Positions 54,580-64,000 of a stretch of 64,000 nucleotides of DNA are shown here, one piece after another. The stretch is taken from assembly GCF_000143535.2 (NCBI RefSeq), contig NC_037312.1, forward strand, positions 1,302,001 to 1,366,000. Reading direction: 5' to 3'. A model generated the notes under the pieces. The model saw only the letters and a program-made list of their open reading frames with translations, did no database searches and was not told the origin of the DNA. Every line of letters begins with the position of its first letter. The stretch's first letter is position 1. This DNA is from Botrytis cinerea B05.10. Lineage: Eukaryota > Ascomycota > Leotiomycetes > Helotiales > Sclerotiniaceae. The position numbers and the translations under genes are program-made.

Positions 54580-57146
54580 GATGATCCGTTTTGACTTTTG
54601 GATGACTTATGTGGTGCTACTGTAATGATGAGACGAATCTCAGAACAGTCGTATCACGAAAGAAGCGATGCGCTTTTCCCTTGTTCGTTAAAAAAGTCGC
54701 TAGGTCGATTCGTCACGTTGTCGTATATTTTGAGTTTCGGATTCTGTGGGTAATGGTCTTACTATAGTAACAAGTCCCGATTCAGGAGTTGGGTTGTTGT
54801 TGTGTTTGTCGTAAGGCCAGCCGCAAATGGAATCCAATTTATGATCAATCAATTAATCGATCAAGTAAGTTAATCGACCAATCAAAACAGCACAATCAAT
54901 TTTCATCCACTCCCATCCGAGAAAAACAACACGCTCTCGAGATGTAAAATATATAATACAATATATAAAATGTAAAATGTAAACTCGAACTCAAAGTCAA
55001 GCTTTCGCTCGTAGATACAAAGTTCCAAGTGTAAAAGGAAGATCAAAGTCGACCGTCAAATAAATCCGGGGAAAGAAAGATCTGAAGTGCATGTCCGGTA
55101 TGCAGCTATCTATATACCGATAGAGTGGCATCCATGATCCTCCATCATCCATCCATGATCCATCCATCTCATCTCCTCTCCTCTAACAAAAGCGCATAAG
55201 TCATAGTTACTTCACGTACGACAAGTTCTCCCCATAAAAATCCCAGCTTCCATCCATCCCATTGGCTCCCATGCACGTGAGAATTCACGCCCAACAAGGT
55301 ACAAGACAATCATACCGAGATCTCCCCCAATTCGAGGAGAGCTACGAGTTTTCCCGATCGTTTGCAAGTTGTGGGTTGTAAATTGCTTTTTTTCGTCGGA
55401 ATGTGATGGGTATACGTTATGCCATACGATGCTAATTCAATGTACAGAGTAAGAGACTAATAAGAGTAGAAGACCAACTTGTGAGGTATCTATCTGTCTA
55501 TCATTCTTTGGGTAGATAGACGGCATTCGACTTCTCGTGAAGCATACGGGGCATCTATCTAGTACGTACTCATATCAAACCAGGACTGGTCCACGATACA
55601 TACATACACCCGATCCACGACAATGAATGCAATGGATGCAATGCAATGCAAGAAATATCCTCGGGACCGATTGGGAAAGTGGATAAATTTACAGATGAAA
55701 ATGGATCTCTCAAATATCCAGCTCCCTAGGCAGGTAGGTAGGTACGGGGTAAGCAAGCAAGCACATGTTAAGCACATGTTATGTTCAAACACCGTGGTGA
55801 TGAAGATGATTAGATTGCCATTTCTTTCTCCATCTTCCTACCTACTTGTTACTTGTCAGGATGAAGAATGATCGCGTTCATGATCCCATTCATCCATCCA
55901 TCCATGTATCTACTCATCATCCATTTCTATCACTAGCTACTAAAATCACCTACTACTGAAACTAACCTAGCCCCTCCCTCCCTCCATTCATCATCCCAAA
56001 AAGGAAACTCACAACCACCACCACCACCACCACCCTCCAAGCTCCCAAGCAAAATCGAAACCAAAGTCAAAATCTCCCAAGTCCAACCAAAGTCCAACCA
56101 ACCAGTCAACCAGTCAACCAGTCAACCAATCACCTATCTAATCCTCCCTCATCATACAAAACCCCCCAAACCCATCCCCTCACCTCATCCCCTCATCACA
56201 ACACTCCCCCTCCCTCCACCTCTACCTCTACCTCCACATCCAACCAATCCACACCCACACCCACAAGGAAACAACCGGAAAGCCCAAGCAAGCTAGCCAC
56301 AAGCCACAAGCCGCAAAATACACTCACCTACTCTACTCACCCCACAAGGAAACAACCGGCACATATCTTCTCCGCAGCCCTCGGCCCTACCAGCTTACCT
56401 ACGGATACCTACCAAGCACGTGCTATCTCACCTCCCTATCAAAAACAAAGAATTACCAACCATGACAGAAGAAAGAGATGATCTTTGGTAGGGGGAGCTT
56501 TATTACTTCATCTCCCTCCCTCCCTCCCTAGTCTTGTCTTGTCTTTCGTGCTTTGTCTCGCTTTGTTTTGTTTCTGGTTTAGGTTGTGGGGTAAGGTGGA
56601 GGAGCTAGGCTAGCTAGCTACCCGTCTATCTATCTTTCTATCTATATTGAGCTATCGAGCCTTTTTTTGGGGGGGGGGGTTGATTTAGATATATATGAGG
56701 TACACAGATATATATATATATATATTATAGATGATAGATCGACACTAACTCCATCAGACAGTACTATGATCAATGCGACTTTTCCATGCACGCAAGAAAA
56801 TAAAAATATCATGACAGATAATACCAGATAGACACTTGGTTTGTGGATGAGTTATTGCTACCTAATTGCCTATCACATTGCACAAAATAATATATCGTGA
56901 TCAAAAAAAGGTCTCGATTCACAAATCAAACCCAATGGTAAGACGAAATATGCAAACGTTCTCACCCCCACACAACCATATAGTATGTAATTCATTCAGA
57001 GAATCCCCAATGGGATTGAAGAAGTGTGCCCATCCTTCCCGTCGAGGAGACACTGCAAAACGCCTGGTGATCCATGCAACGCCATGCAAATATTATTCTG
57101 CAATTGCCCTATCCATGAAACCAATATTTCTTTCCTTCTTTCTCAC
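54580..57146. promoter_or_regulatory. Long low-complexity promoter region of the Nramp gene
   Basis: About 2.6 kb between the Nramp start and the TAF4 stop. It is dense in simple sequence: CCAT repeats (55140-55175, 55890-55910), CCA run (56010-56038), cagtcaac repeats (56101-56131), a 19-bp direct repeat, a G10 run near 56667-56679 and a TA run (56710-56727). No coding frame is supported. Confidence 0.5.
56260..56359. repeat. Direct repeat pair, 19 bp
   Basis: cccacaaggaaacaaccgg occurs at 56260-56278 and again at 56341-56359. Both copies are exact and lie in the upstream region of the Nramp gene. Confidence 0.85.
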
Positions 57147-59119
57147 TTACGCATTCCGATCATCATCCACCTGAGCGTATGCTTTTTGTAGTGCCTTTTT
57201 CTCCCTGCCATCATCCTCGAGAACCATGATCCAATCTCGAAGCTGGATATTTCGTCCCTTGCCACCATCTTCTCGCCAAGTTCCTAACCTTCGCACTCCA
57301 TCGGTAGTCATTTTTTCGGGTCCCGGATTCGCAACGGGGCTTGCACCAGAAGAGCCAAGACCTTGGGTCATGATTTTACCTGGCGTGCTGCTACCACTAC
57401 CGGATCCTCCAGCAGTCATCCAACTATATTGCTTCTTCTTTCCGAACATACTCTTTCCACCACCCAAAAATTGTGTAGTTGTTACATTGGCTGCTGCGTG
57501 ACTTGCTGCCTCACTAGTTTTTGCCTCTGCTTTCTTCTTCATTTCTTTCTTGGTGGGTGGCTTGTCAAGAATATCCGGAGCCATGGAACCTGGCGTACCC
57601 GGGTTTATTGAACCCGCACGAGATCCATCACCAGACTCACGAGCTTTACGTCTTCGCAGTCGAGCCTCTTCAGCTTCTTGCTCCTTGGTAGCACATTTTC
57701 GAAGTGTCAACGCAACATCATTCGCAAAAGACTTAGTCTGTGCCTTCGCACTATCTGATACAGGGGTAGGCAATCTACCTGCAGCTGAGAGAGGGCCTTC
57801 GGTGTGTTAGCTCAGAATCAGAATAATCAGAAATTATGATACATACGTTTGAGAGGGTTGCTGAGAGGGCTGACAGCACTCTCCCATCCAATCCGTGGGC
57901 CACCTTCATTAACAATAGTAGCAACACTAGGTTTTATCGCTGGTACAGCAACATCTGTCCATTCATCCCTAATTTGGGCATGAGAGCTTGTCTGTCGACC
58001 AATAGCTAACTTTAATCCATCCTCTAATAATCCACGAAGTCGATGCTTGGTAGAGATAGACATAAGCGCAAGTTGGTCAACAAGTAAAGAATCAGATGGA
58101 ATGAAGGCACCTGTTGTTGCAGTGATAGCTCCATCTGGTCCAACCGCAGTTTGCACTTTGACAGTCGTATCAGGGAAATGTTCAGGTAGTTTCATAGTTC
58201 CCATCTTTCCATTTAAATCTGTATTCAACCCAAGACCATTATCATGTGCGATCTTCTCCATCCTCTTGTGAACGTGGCCAACATTTAAAAATGGATTATT
58301 TAATTCCCTTTGCCTTGATACTGCCAAGTCACGAGCCGCATCATGCCATGCTTTGTCCGCAGCCTTCTTCTCGAAATCCTCTTGTGATTTGGCATTTGGT
58401 GCCTCTCCGGGTTGATTAGCCGGACCTGAGCCGTAAAAGGCTCCCTCATTCCCTGGTGGAAACTGAGTAAAACTGTGACCTGCCGAAATATTTCCTGGGT
58501 GTGACCTTGAGCCTTGAGCATTGAACGATGACGAATACTGCTGAAATGTATATTGTTCCTCCTCTGCAAGATCAACACCAGTTCCCCCCAAAACATCCAA
58601 CGGATCCAAACCATCAACCTTATTTTTATCGACCGGTCTCGAAGGTGGGCCCATAACTCCGCCAGGGTGGTGCTGTTGTGGCATCTGCAAATTAAAGTTG
58701 TTGAAATGAGCCGACGCCATATTTCCTTGATGGTGATGCTGAACTTGGTTTGGGAAGCTCAATGGACTTGGTTGCGCATGAGGTGGAAGAGCCATCGGAG
58801 TTTGCGGCAGATTCAATGAAGGCGATGGTTGCGCATTCGATCCATTCGAATATGGCGTGGTATAGGCGCCCTGAGGAATTTGCACAGTTGAAAAATGCGG
58901 CGAAGGTGAAGCTGAATTCTGACCAGAAGCAGCATATGGTGATGTAACATATGGCGAACCTGGTTGAGAGGGCGGATTGGGAGACATTCTTTGTCGCTTG
59001 TGGGGCGGAAACGCGAACTGCTGTTGGGTTTGCGTTGAAGGTGAATTAACTGGCTGCGGGGGAGAAAAGGGCCTCTGAGGCATGGGGTACGGAGGTTGCT
59101 GTTGCTGTGGTTGCGCCAT
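57147..59119 (-). CDS. taf4: TFIID subunit 4 (TAF4)
   Basis: Two exons, 59119-57847 and 57784-57147, encode about 636 residues. The N-terminal 230 residues are Gln/Pro-rich and low-complexity, as in TAF4 proteins. The conserved TAF4 part starts around Asp-Lys-Ala-Trp-His-Asp-Ala-Ala-Arg-Asp-Leu. It includes Leu-Asn-Asn-Pro-Phe-Leu-Asn, Met-Ser-Ile-Ser-Thr-Lys-His-Arg-Leu-Arg-Gly-Leu-Leu-Glu-Asp-Gly and the C-terminal Asn-Ile-Gln-Leu-Arg-Asp-Trp-Ile-Met-Val-Leu-Glu-Asp-Asp-Gly before a short acidic end. TAF4 pairs with TAF12 through a histone-fold and stabilises TFIID at core promoters. The 3' splice site has two in-frame options six bases apart (ctctctcag and ctgcag), so two isoforms differing by two residues are possible. 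It diverges from the CPSF73 gene with 536 bp between the starts. Confidence 0.88.
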
Positions 59120-59655
59120 GATGTCGACGACGTGATCGTAATTGCCTCTGTTAATCTCCTGTATCCTTCACAACCCAGGCGCAAAGCCCGGCTACCTCTT
59201 ATAACACCGACCCATGCGCTAGTATAAATCTTCACAATGCAGCTTAGAGACTGGCGCAACCGTATTCACTCGTTGTTTTGATGACTGTTAAGCTGTTTTC
59301 TTTCCCGCGTTAATACTGTGGTCATTGAATGAATCGCGAAAGCTATCTGGTTTTGATCTCGTCACGTGTGGATTTAGTGCGAAATTTCCCTCCACAAGGA
59401 ACGCCAAAATCGCGTCTCTTTGATGACGGACTTCCCTTCCCTTTTTCATCATGATACTATTCACCACACGATTTATTAACTCGGCCCTTTCCCAAACTCT
59501 TATGAATCTATAAAAAACATCTACAATTGTTTCTGTCGTAGTTTGATTGATTATAAAATCTTTGCTGCACATATATCTCTCTGCCTTGAAGGCAGTAGTA
59601 CTAACTCTAACCCTAAGCTGACTGACAAAGAAAGCAACACCACATTTCATTCGCG
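59120..59655. promoter_or_regulatory. Divergent promoter of taf4 and ysh1
   Basis: 536 bp separate two outward start codons. It carries a CTAACCCTAA element (59607-59616), which contains the TTAGGG core in reverse, about 40 bp before the ysh1 ATG. No reading frame is supported. Confidence 0.6.
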
Positions 59656-62600
59656 ATGGCATCAAAACGTAAGGCTGCAGCCATGGCACCTACGGTGGAA
59701 GAACCAGTAGATCCAGCGGATGAACTCACTTTTACGAATCTTGGTGGTGGTAATGAGGTCGGAAGATCTTGTCATATAATTCAATACAAGGGCAAGACTG
59801 TCATGGTAAGCCCAAGGCTTCTCTCTCCATCATCTGCACAATTTCCTTACTGACTTTCTGATGCAGCTCGATGCAGGTATGCATGCTGGCTACGACGGGC
59901 TAGCAGCTCTACCTTTCTATGACGATTTTGATTTAAGTACTGTCGATTTACTTTTGATCAGCCAGTAAGCGCATTCCTATTTCTTACATTTCATACACGC
60001 GCGTTGGCTTTTGGAGGATAGGGTAGTCAGTATATGGTATTCTGTTTCGGTGTTTCAATACAATGCGCCTTTGGAAGTTTGGACTCTGCGTCGAATTCTG
60101 GGACATGCATCTCTACATGCGGAAACCCATTTCATTTCATTGGACTATCTACCTACCATATTTATCATGTATACGAGAATCAATACAATATCATTATCCC
60201 GCAGCAAATGCTTGTCTTGATTCTGTGATATAACCTCCATCGCCACGGACTCAAATTGTACATAGACTCCTACTTTTGTTGGCGTATTTTGGTGCCGTGC
60301 CAGGTAGTATAAGAGCTGACTGTTTGTAGTTTCCACGTCGACCACGCAGCTTCGTTACCATATGTTCTTGCGAAGACCAACTTCAAGGGTCGTGTTTTCA
60401 TGACACATCCCACCAAGGCTATCTACAAATGGCTCATTATAGACAGCGTAAGGGTTGGAGGGGCATCATCAGGAGGAGGTTCACAACCAGTCTATACCGA
60501 AGCCGACCATCTCACTACGTTTGCTCAAATCGAAGCTATAGATTATCATACCACACACACAATCTCTTCGATCAGGGTTACACCATATCCAGCAGGGCAT
60601 GTACTCGGTGCTGCTATGTTCCTTATTGAGATCGCAGGACTCAAGATATTTTTCACGGGAGATTATTCTCGAGAAGATGATAGACATCTTGTCTCTGCCG
60701 AGGTTCCCAAAGGAGTGAAGATTGATGTTCTAATTACCGAATCTACGTATGGTATTGCATCACATATTCCCCGGTTAGAACGAGAACAGGCCCTTATGAA
60801 GTCTGTCACTAGTATTCTGAATCGTGGGGGCCGAGTTCTCATGCCGGTTTTTGCGCTTGGTAGAGCTCAAGAACTTCTTTTGATTCTAGATGAGTATTGG
60901 GGTAAACATCCGGAATTCCAAAAAATCCCCATCTACTATGCTAGTAACTTGGCTCGTAAATGTATGTTGGTATACCAAACATACGTTGGCTCTATGAACG
61001 AAAATATCAAACGACTCTTCAGAGAACGTATGGCCGAAGCTGAAGCCAACTCAACTAGTGGGGGTAGAGGAGGACCATGGGATTTCAAATATATCCGTTC
61101 GTTAAAGAACCTTGATCGATTTGACGATGTTGGAGGTTGTGTTATTTTAGCAAGTCCCGGTATGCTACAGAATGGTATCAGTAGACAATTACTAGAACGA
61201 TGGGCACCAAGTGATAAAAATGGTGTTATCATTACTGGTTACAGTGTCGAAGGTACTATGGCAAAGCAAATCATGCAAGAACCAGATCACATCCAAGCAA
61301 TTATGTCTGGTCCACAGGGCTTCACACGAAGATCTGCACCGGGAGAAACAGAGAAAGCCATGATACCTAGAAGATGTAGCGTTCAAGAGTACTCCTTTGC
61401 AGCGCACGTTGATGGCGTCGAGAACCGGGAATTCATCGAAGAAATCGCTGCTCCTGTCGTGGTAAGTTTCTTCTACCTTTCAAAACCAACTTCAAATGAA
61501 GAAAGAATTAACAAGTATAGATTCTCGTCCACGGCGAACAACACAACATGATGCGTCTAAAATCCAAACTTCTCTCCCTCAACGCCGACAAAACAACCAA
61601 AGTGAAAGTCTTCTCTCCCAAAAATTGCGAACCATTACGCATCCCCTTTATGACTTCCAAAACCGCCAAAGTCGTCGGAAAACTCGCCAACAATCCTCCA
61701 CCTACTGATTCTGCCCAACTTATCACTGGTGTACTAGTTCAAAACGATTTCAAAATGTCACTGATGGCTCCCGAAGATTTAAGAGAATATGCTGGATTAA
61801 CTACTACTACTATTACGTGTAAACAGCGTATGACACTTAGTGCGGCGGGTATTGATCTTATAAGATGGGCGCTAGAAGGAACATTTGGAAAGATTGATGA
61901 ATTGCCTGAAAGTAGAGGACAACAGAAACATTCAAATGAGAATGGAAATGGGGATACGCATATGAATGGATCATCTGCCGAGGAAGCCGACGAGGAAATC
62001 GCAAATACGAATGCAGTGACTGCATATTTAGTCATGGGCTGTGTAACAGTGAGGTATAGAAGCAATGGAGAAGTAGAATTAGAATGGGAGGGCAACATGT
62101 TGAATGATGGGATTGCGGATGCCATCATGGCGGTGTTATATTCGGTGGAAAGTAGTCCAGCTGCTGTTAAACGTATGTTCTTCAACTCTATCCTCTTACC
62201 CCTTTTTTTCTCCTCGTTAATCTTATCGTACCTCTTACCCTTTCTCAATACTAACACTTCCTAGAATCTGCAAGCAAATCCCCCCACTCACACTCTCACT
62301 CCCCACCAGCCCGCAACCTGCACGCGCACCTAACCCCCACCGAACGTCTCGAACGCCTCTTCATGTTTCTGGAAGCCCAGTTCGGCGCCGACAATCTCGT
62401 CCCCATAACCACTCCCCGTCTATCCACCGGAATTCCATCTCCCTCCTCCTCCCCCTCTATATCCTCCGATATCAAACCTTCTTCCCCCTCCGATCCGGAA
62501 ACCTCTGAATCTTCAGAAACGTACGCCCAGGAAAAAGAACTCGCTCGTCTTCATAAACTCGGTATTCCCGTCCCGGGTATCGAAATCAAGGTCGATAAGA

Positions 62601-62719
62601 TGGTGGCGAAGGTATGGTTGGAGGATTTGGATGTCGAGTGCGCGAATCGGGTATTTGGGGAGAGGGTGAGAGCTGTAGTGGAGAGGGCTGTAGAGGTTAC
62701 AGCGCCATTGTGGGGTTGA
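59656..62719 (+). CDS. ysh1: CPSF73/Ysh1 pre-mRNA 3'-end endonuclease
   Basis: Five exons, 59656-59805, 59867-59964, 60330-61461, 61521-62172 and 62265-62719, encode 828 residues (related fungal proteins are about 780-850). It is a metallo-beta-lactamase/beta-CASP nuclease. The zinc motif His-x-His-x-Asp-His (83-88) is split by intron 2 inside the first His codon. Other metal-site pieces are Pro-Ala-Gly-His-Val-Leu-Gly and Gly-Asp-Tyr-Ser-Arg-Glu-Asp-Asp-Arg. The beta-CASP region contains Arg-Val-Leu-Met-Pro-Val-Phe-Ala-Leu-Gly-Arg-Ala-Gln-Glu and Ala-Ala-His-Val-Asp. Val-His-Gly-Glu-Gln-His-Asn-Met-Met-Arg-Leu-Lys precedes the C-terminal domain. The enzyme cuts pre-mRNA before polyadenylation within the cleavage and polyadenylation factor in the nucleus. 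The C-terminal domain has acidic and Ser/Pro-rich inserts. Intron 2 is 365 bp, far longer than its neighbours (59-92 bp). Confidence 0.95.
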
Positions 62720-63864
62720 GTTGAGGAAGACGGTTGGAGATGGATAGGGTCCTCTTGATTTGAGAGATATCGGAAATTGGAAAGGGAAAGGAAAAAGGCA
62801 TAATAGATAAAGTTGGGATGAGGATGAGGATCAAGAATCACCAACTTGCACAACTGCGATATTTGAGAGAAGGATACATAGAGAATCTGACTAGGTAGTA
62901 GATAGAAAGCTTCCCGAGTCTTTATAAGAGCCCTTCAAAAAATGAATGAATAAATATATAAATAAACAAACGCACAATCAATCCCGTCTACCCACACATC
63001 CGCCCAAATCTCTGCCACAAACCCCAAATCTCCCCCCTCGCTTCACTCTCGTAATCTTATAATTTCCAGTCTCGGCAACCACATATAGATTAAATATACT
63101 TGACTTTATTTTTCCTACTCTTTCCTCGTATATGACAAGATGAAAACAGACTATCGCCTACTTACACAGAGAAATAATATTCATACACACAAATAAATAA
63201 TACACGTATGCTGGCGTAGCATTGATTTTAGATAGGTAGGCAGAAAGAATCGATTAAGAATTTATTACGACTACTAACAAGAATTGATATCACTCCTAAG
63301 AATCCTTCCTTTCCCCTTCATTTCACTTTCCTTTTTCTCTCACGCACTCGCCATAAAAGTAAGATTCATAGGGCACCTTCGCATTCTCATACATTCGTAG
63401 TTCAAAGTTGATTAATTCGCTATCATATTCAACTTCACAATCACAATCACAATACAACAAGTCAACCAAGAAAGTATTTTTTAGAAATTTTTATATTTTA
63501 ATTTTATTTTGAATATTCGTAAACATCATTAAACCACCCCATTATTTCTCTTCTTATATCCCATCCAGAATCGACCAAGCTTCAAGCTCAAGTCGTCATA
63601 TATATGCTAATGCTACAAACAACCTATCCATCGCTAGAAAAGATGCCTAAGATGTATACCACCAAGAACCGCGCGCCAAAACACCCAACACCAAATCCCA
63701 AATCCCAACATTCTGTGCATCTATGCAAGCAACCAATCATCCTGGGGTATATCCACAAATCTTTTTATCTTCATCGCCCCATATTTACCCGCTTCGTAAG
63801 TTGAATTATCCATTATCTCCGTCTCACCCCCATCCCCGTTCACTAGCCTCATGTAATTGGCTGT
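62720..63864. other. Convergent intergenic region, AT-rich
   Basis: 3' flanks of ysh1 and the last gene. A cacaatcacaatcacaatac repeat occurs near 63436-63455. No supported frame. Confidence 0.5.
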
Positions 63865-64000
63865 TTAGTCAACATCATCATCGTTCTCATCCTCGTTTTG
63901 TAGGACCCATCCCCTGCTCATCTCAACTGCTTGTCCCCATTTCTTGAACATACGAGCAGCCTTTGCTGGCTTGATCTTTGGTTCGAAGATAGTTCTATCG
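63865..64000 (-). CDS. C-terminal end of an unidentified gene (partial)
   Basis: An open minus-strand frame enters from the right edge and ends with TAA at 63865-63867, giving 44 residues. The sequence Lys-Ile-Lys-Pro-Ala-Lys-Ala-Ala-Arg-Met-Phe-Lys-Lys-Trp-Gly-Gln and the acidic tail (Asn-Glu-Asp-Glu-Asn-Asp-Asp-Asp-Val-Asp) look like a real protein C-terminus. The family cannot be named from this fragment. Confidence 0.5.
   Translation of the reverse strand, partial: DRTIFEPKIKPAKAARMFKKWGQAVEMSRGWVLQNEDENDDDVD

Overview
The window is nuclear DNA from a filamentous ascomycete (Pezizomycotina). Protein-coding genes are interrupted by short GT-AG introns (about 45-95 bp) with CTAA-type branch points. 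Intergenic DNA is rich in pyrimidine tracts and microsatellites, and the recognised proteins are fungal: a PTS2 thiolase, fungal BTB proteins, a tannase-family esterase and a GH5 cellulase. A plant-associated member of the Leotiomycetes (Botrytis/Sclerotinia type) fits best, but that placement is inference.

Layout. Bases 1-19.3 kb are a conserved, gene-dense block. It holds the 3' end of a GPI-anchored BIM1/X325-like protein, Doa1/PLAA (ubiquitin-Cdc48 adaptor), STRAP-type WD40 protein, a formin-like GBD/FH3 protein lacking FH1/FH2, an Aim32/Apd1-type [2Fe-2S] protein, an OB-fold protein, a membrane RING protein and peroxisomal 3-ketoacyl-CoA thiolase. Bases 19.3-52 kb form a gene-poor, AT-rich accessory block. 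It holds an unrecognised paralogous gene family, a tannase/feruloyl esterase, a GH5 endoglucanase, a BTB protein, two orphan membrane proteins and two decayed metabolic genes (a sterol-C24-type methyltransferase and a homocysteine S-methyltransferase). Bases 52.5-64 kb are conserved again: an Nramp metal transporter, TAF4, the CPSF73/Ysh1 mRNA 3'-end endonuclease and the 3' end of an unidentified gene.

The most unusual content is the paralog family between 19.9 and 32.6 kb. Five open genes on both strands, one frameshifted gene, one frameshifted remnant and one doubtful remnant share a domain of about 110-130 residues. Each has a hydrophobic strand pair near the N-terminus, a central hydrophobic strand, then a Q-[ILV]-x-[CSAP]-[AV] box followed by a hydrophobic/aromatic stretch. 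One member carries two copies of the domain plus an F-box-like segment at its C-terminus. I recognise no named family, and both expansion and decay are visible inside the cluster.

Working links: several divergent pairs share intergenic promoters (Doa1/STRAP, Aim32/OB-fold, TAF4/Ysh1). The secreted esterase and cellulase suggest plant cell-wall attack from the accessory block.
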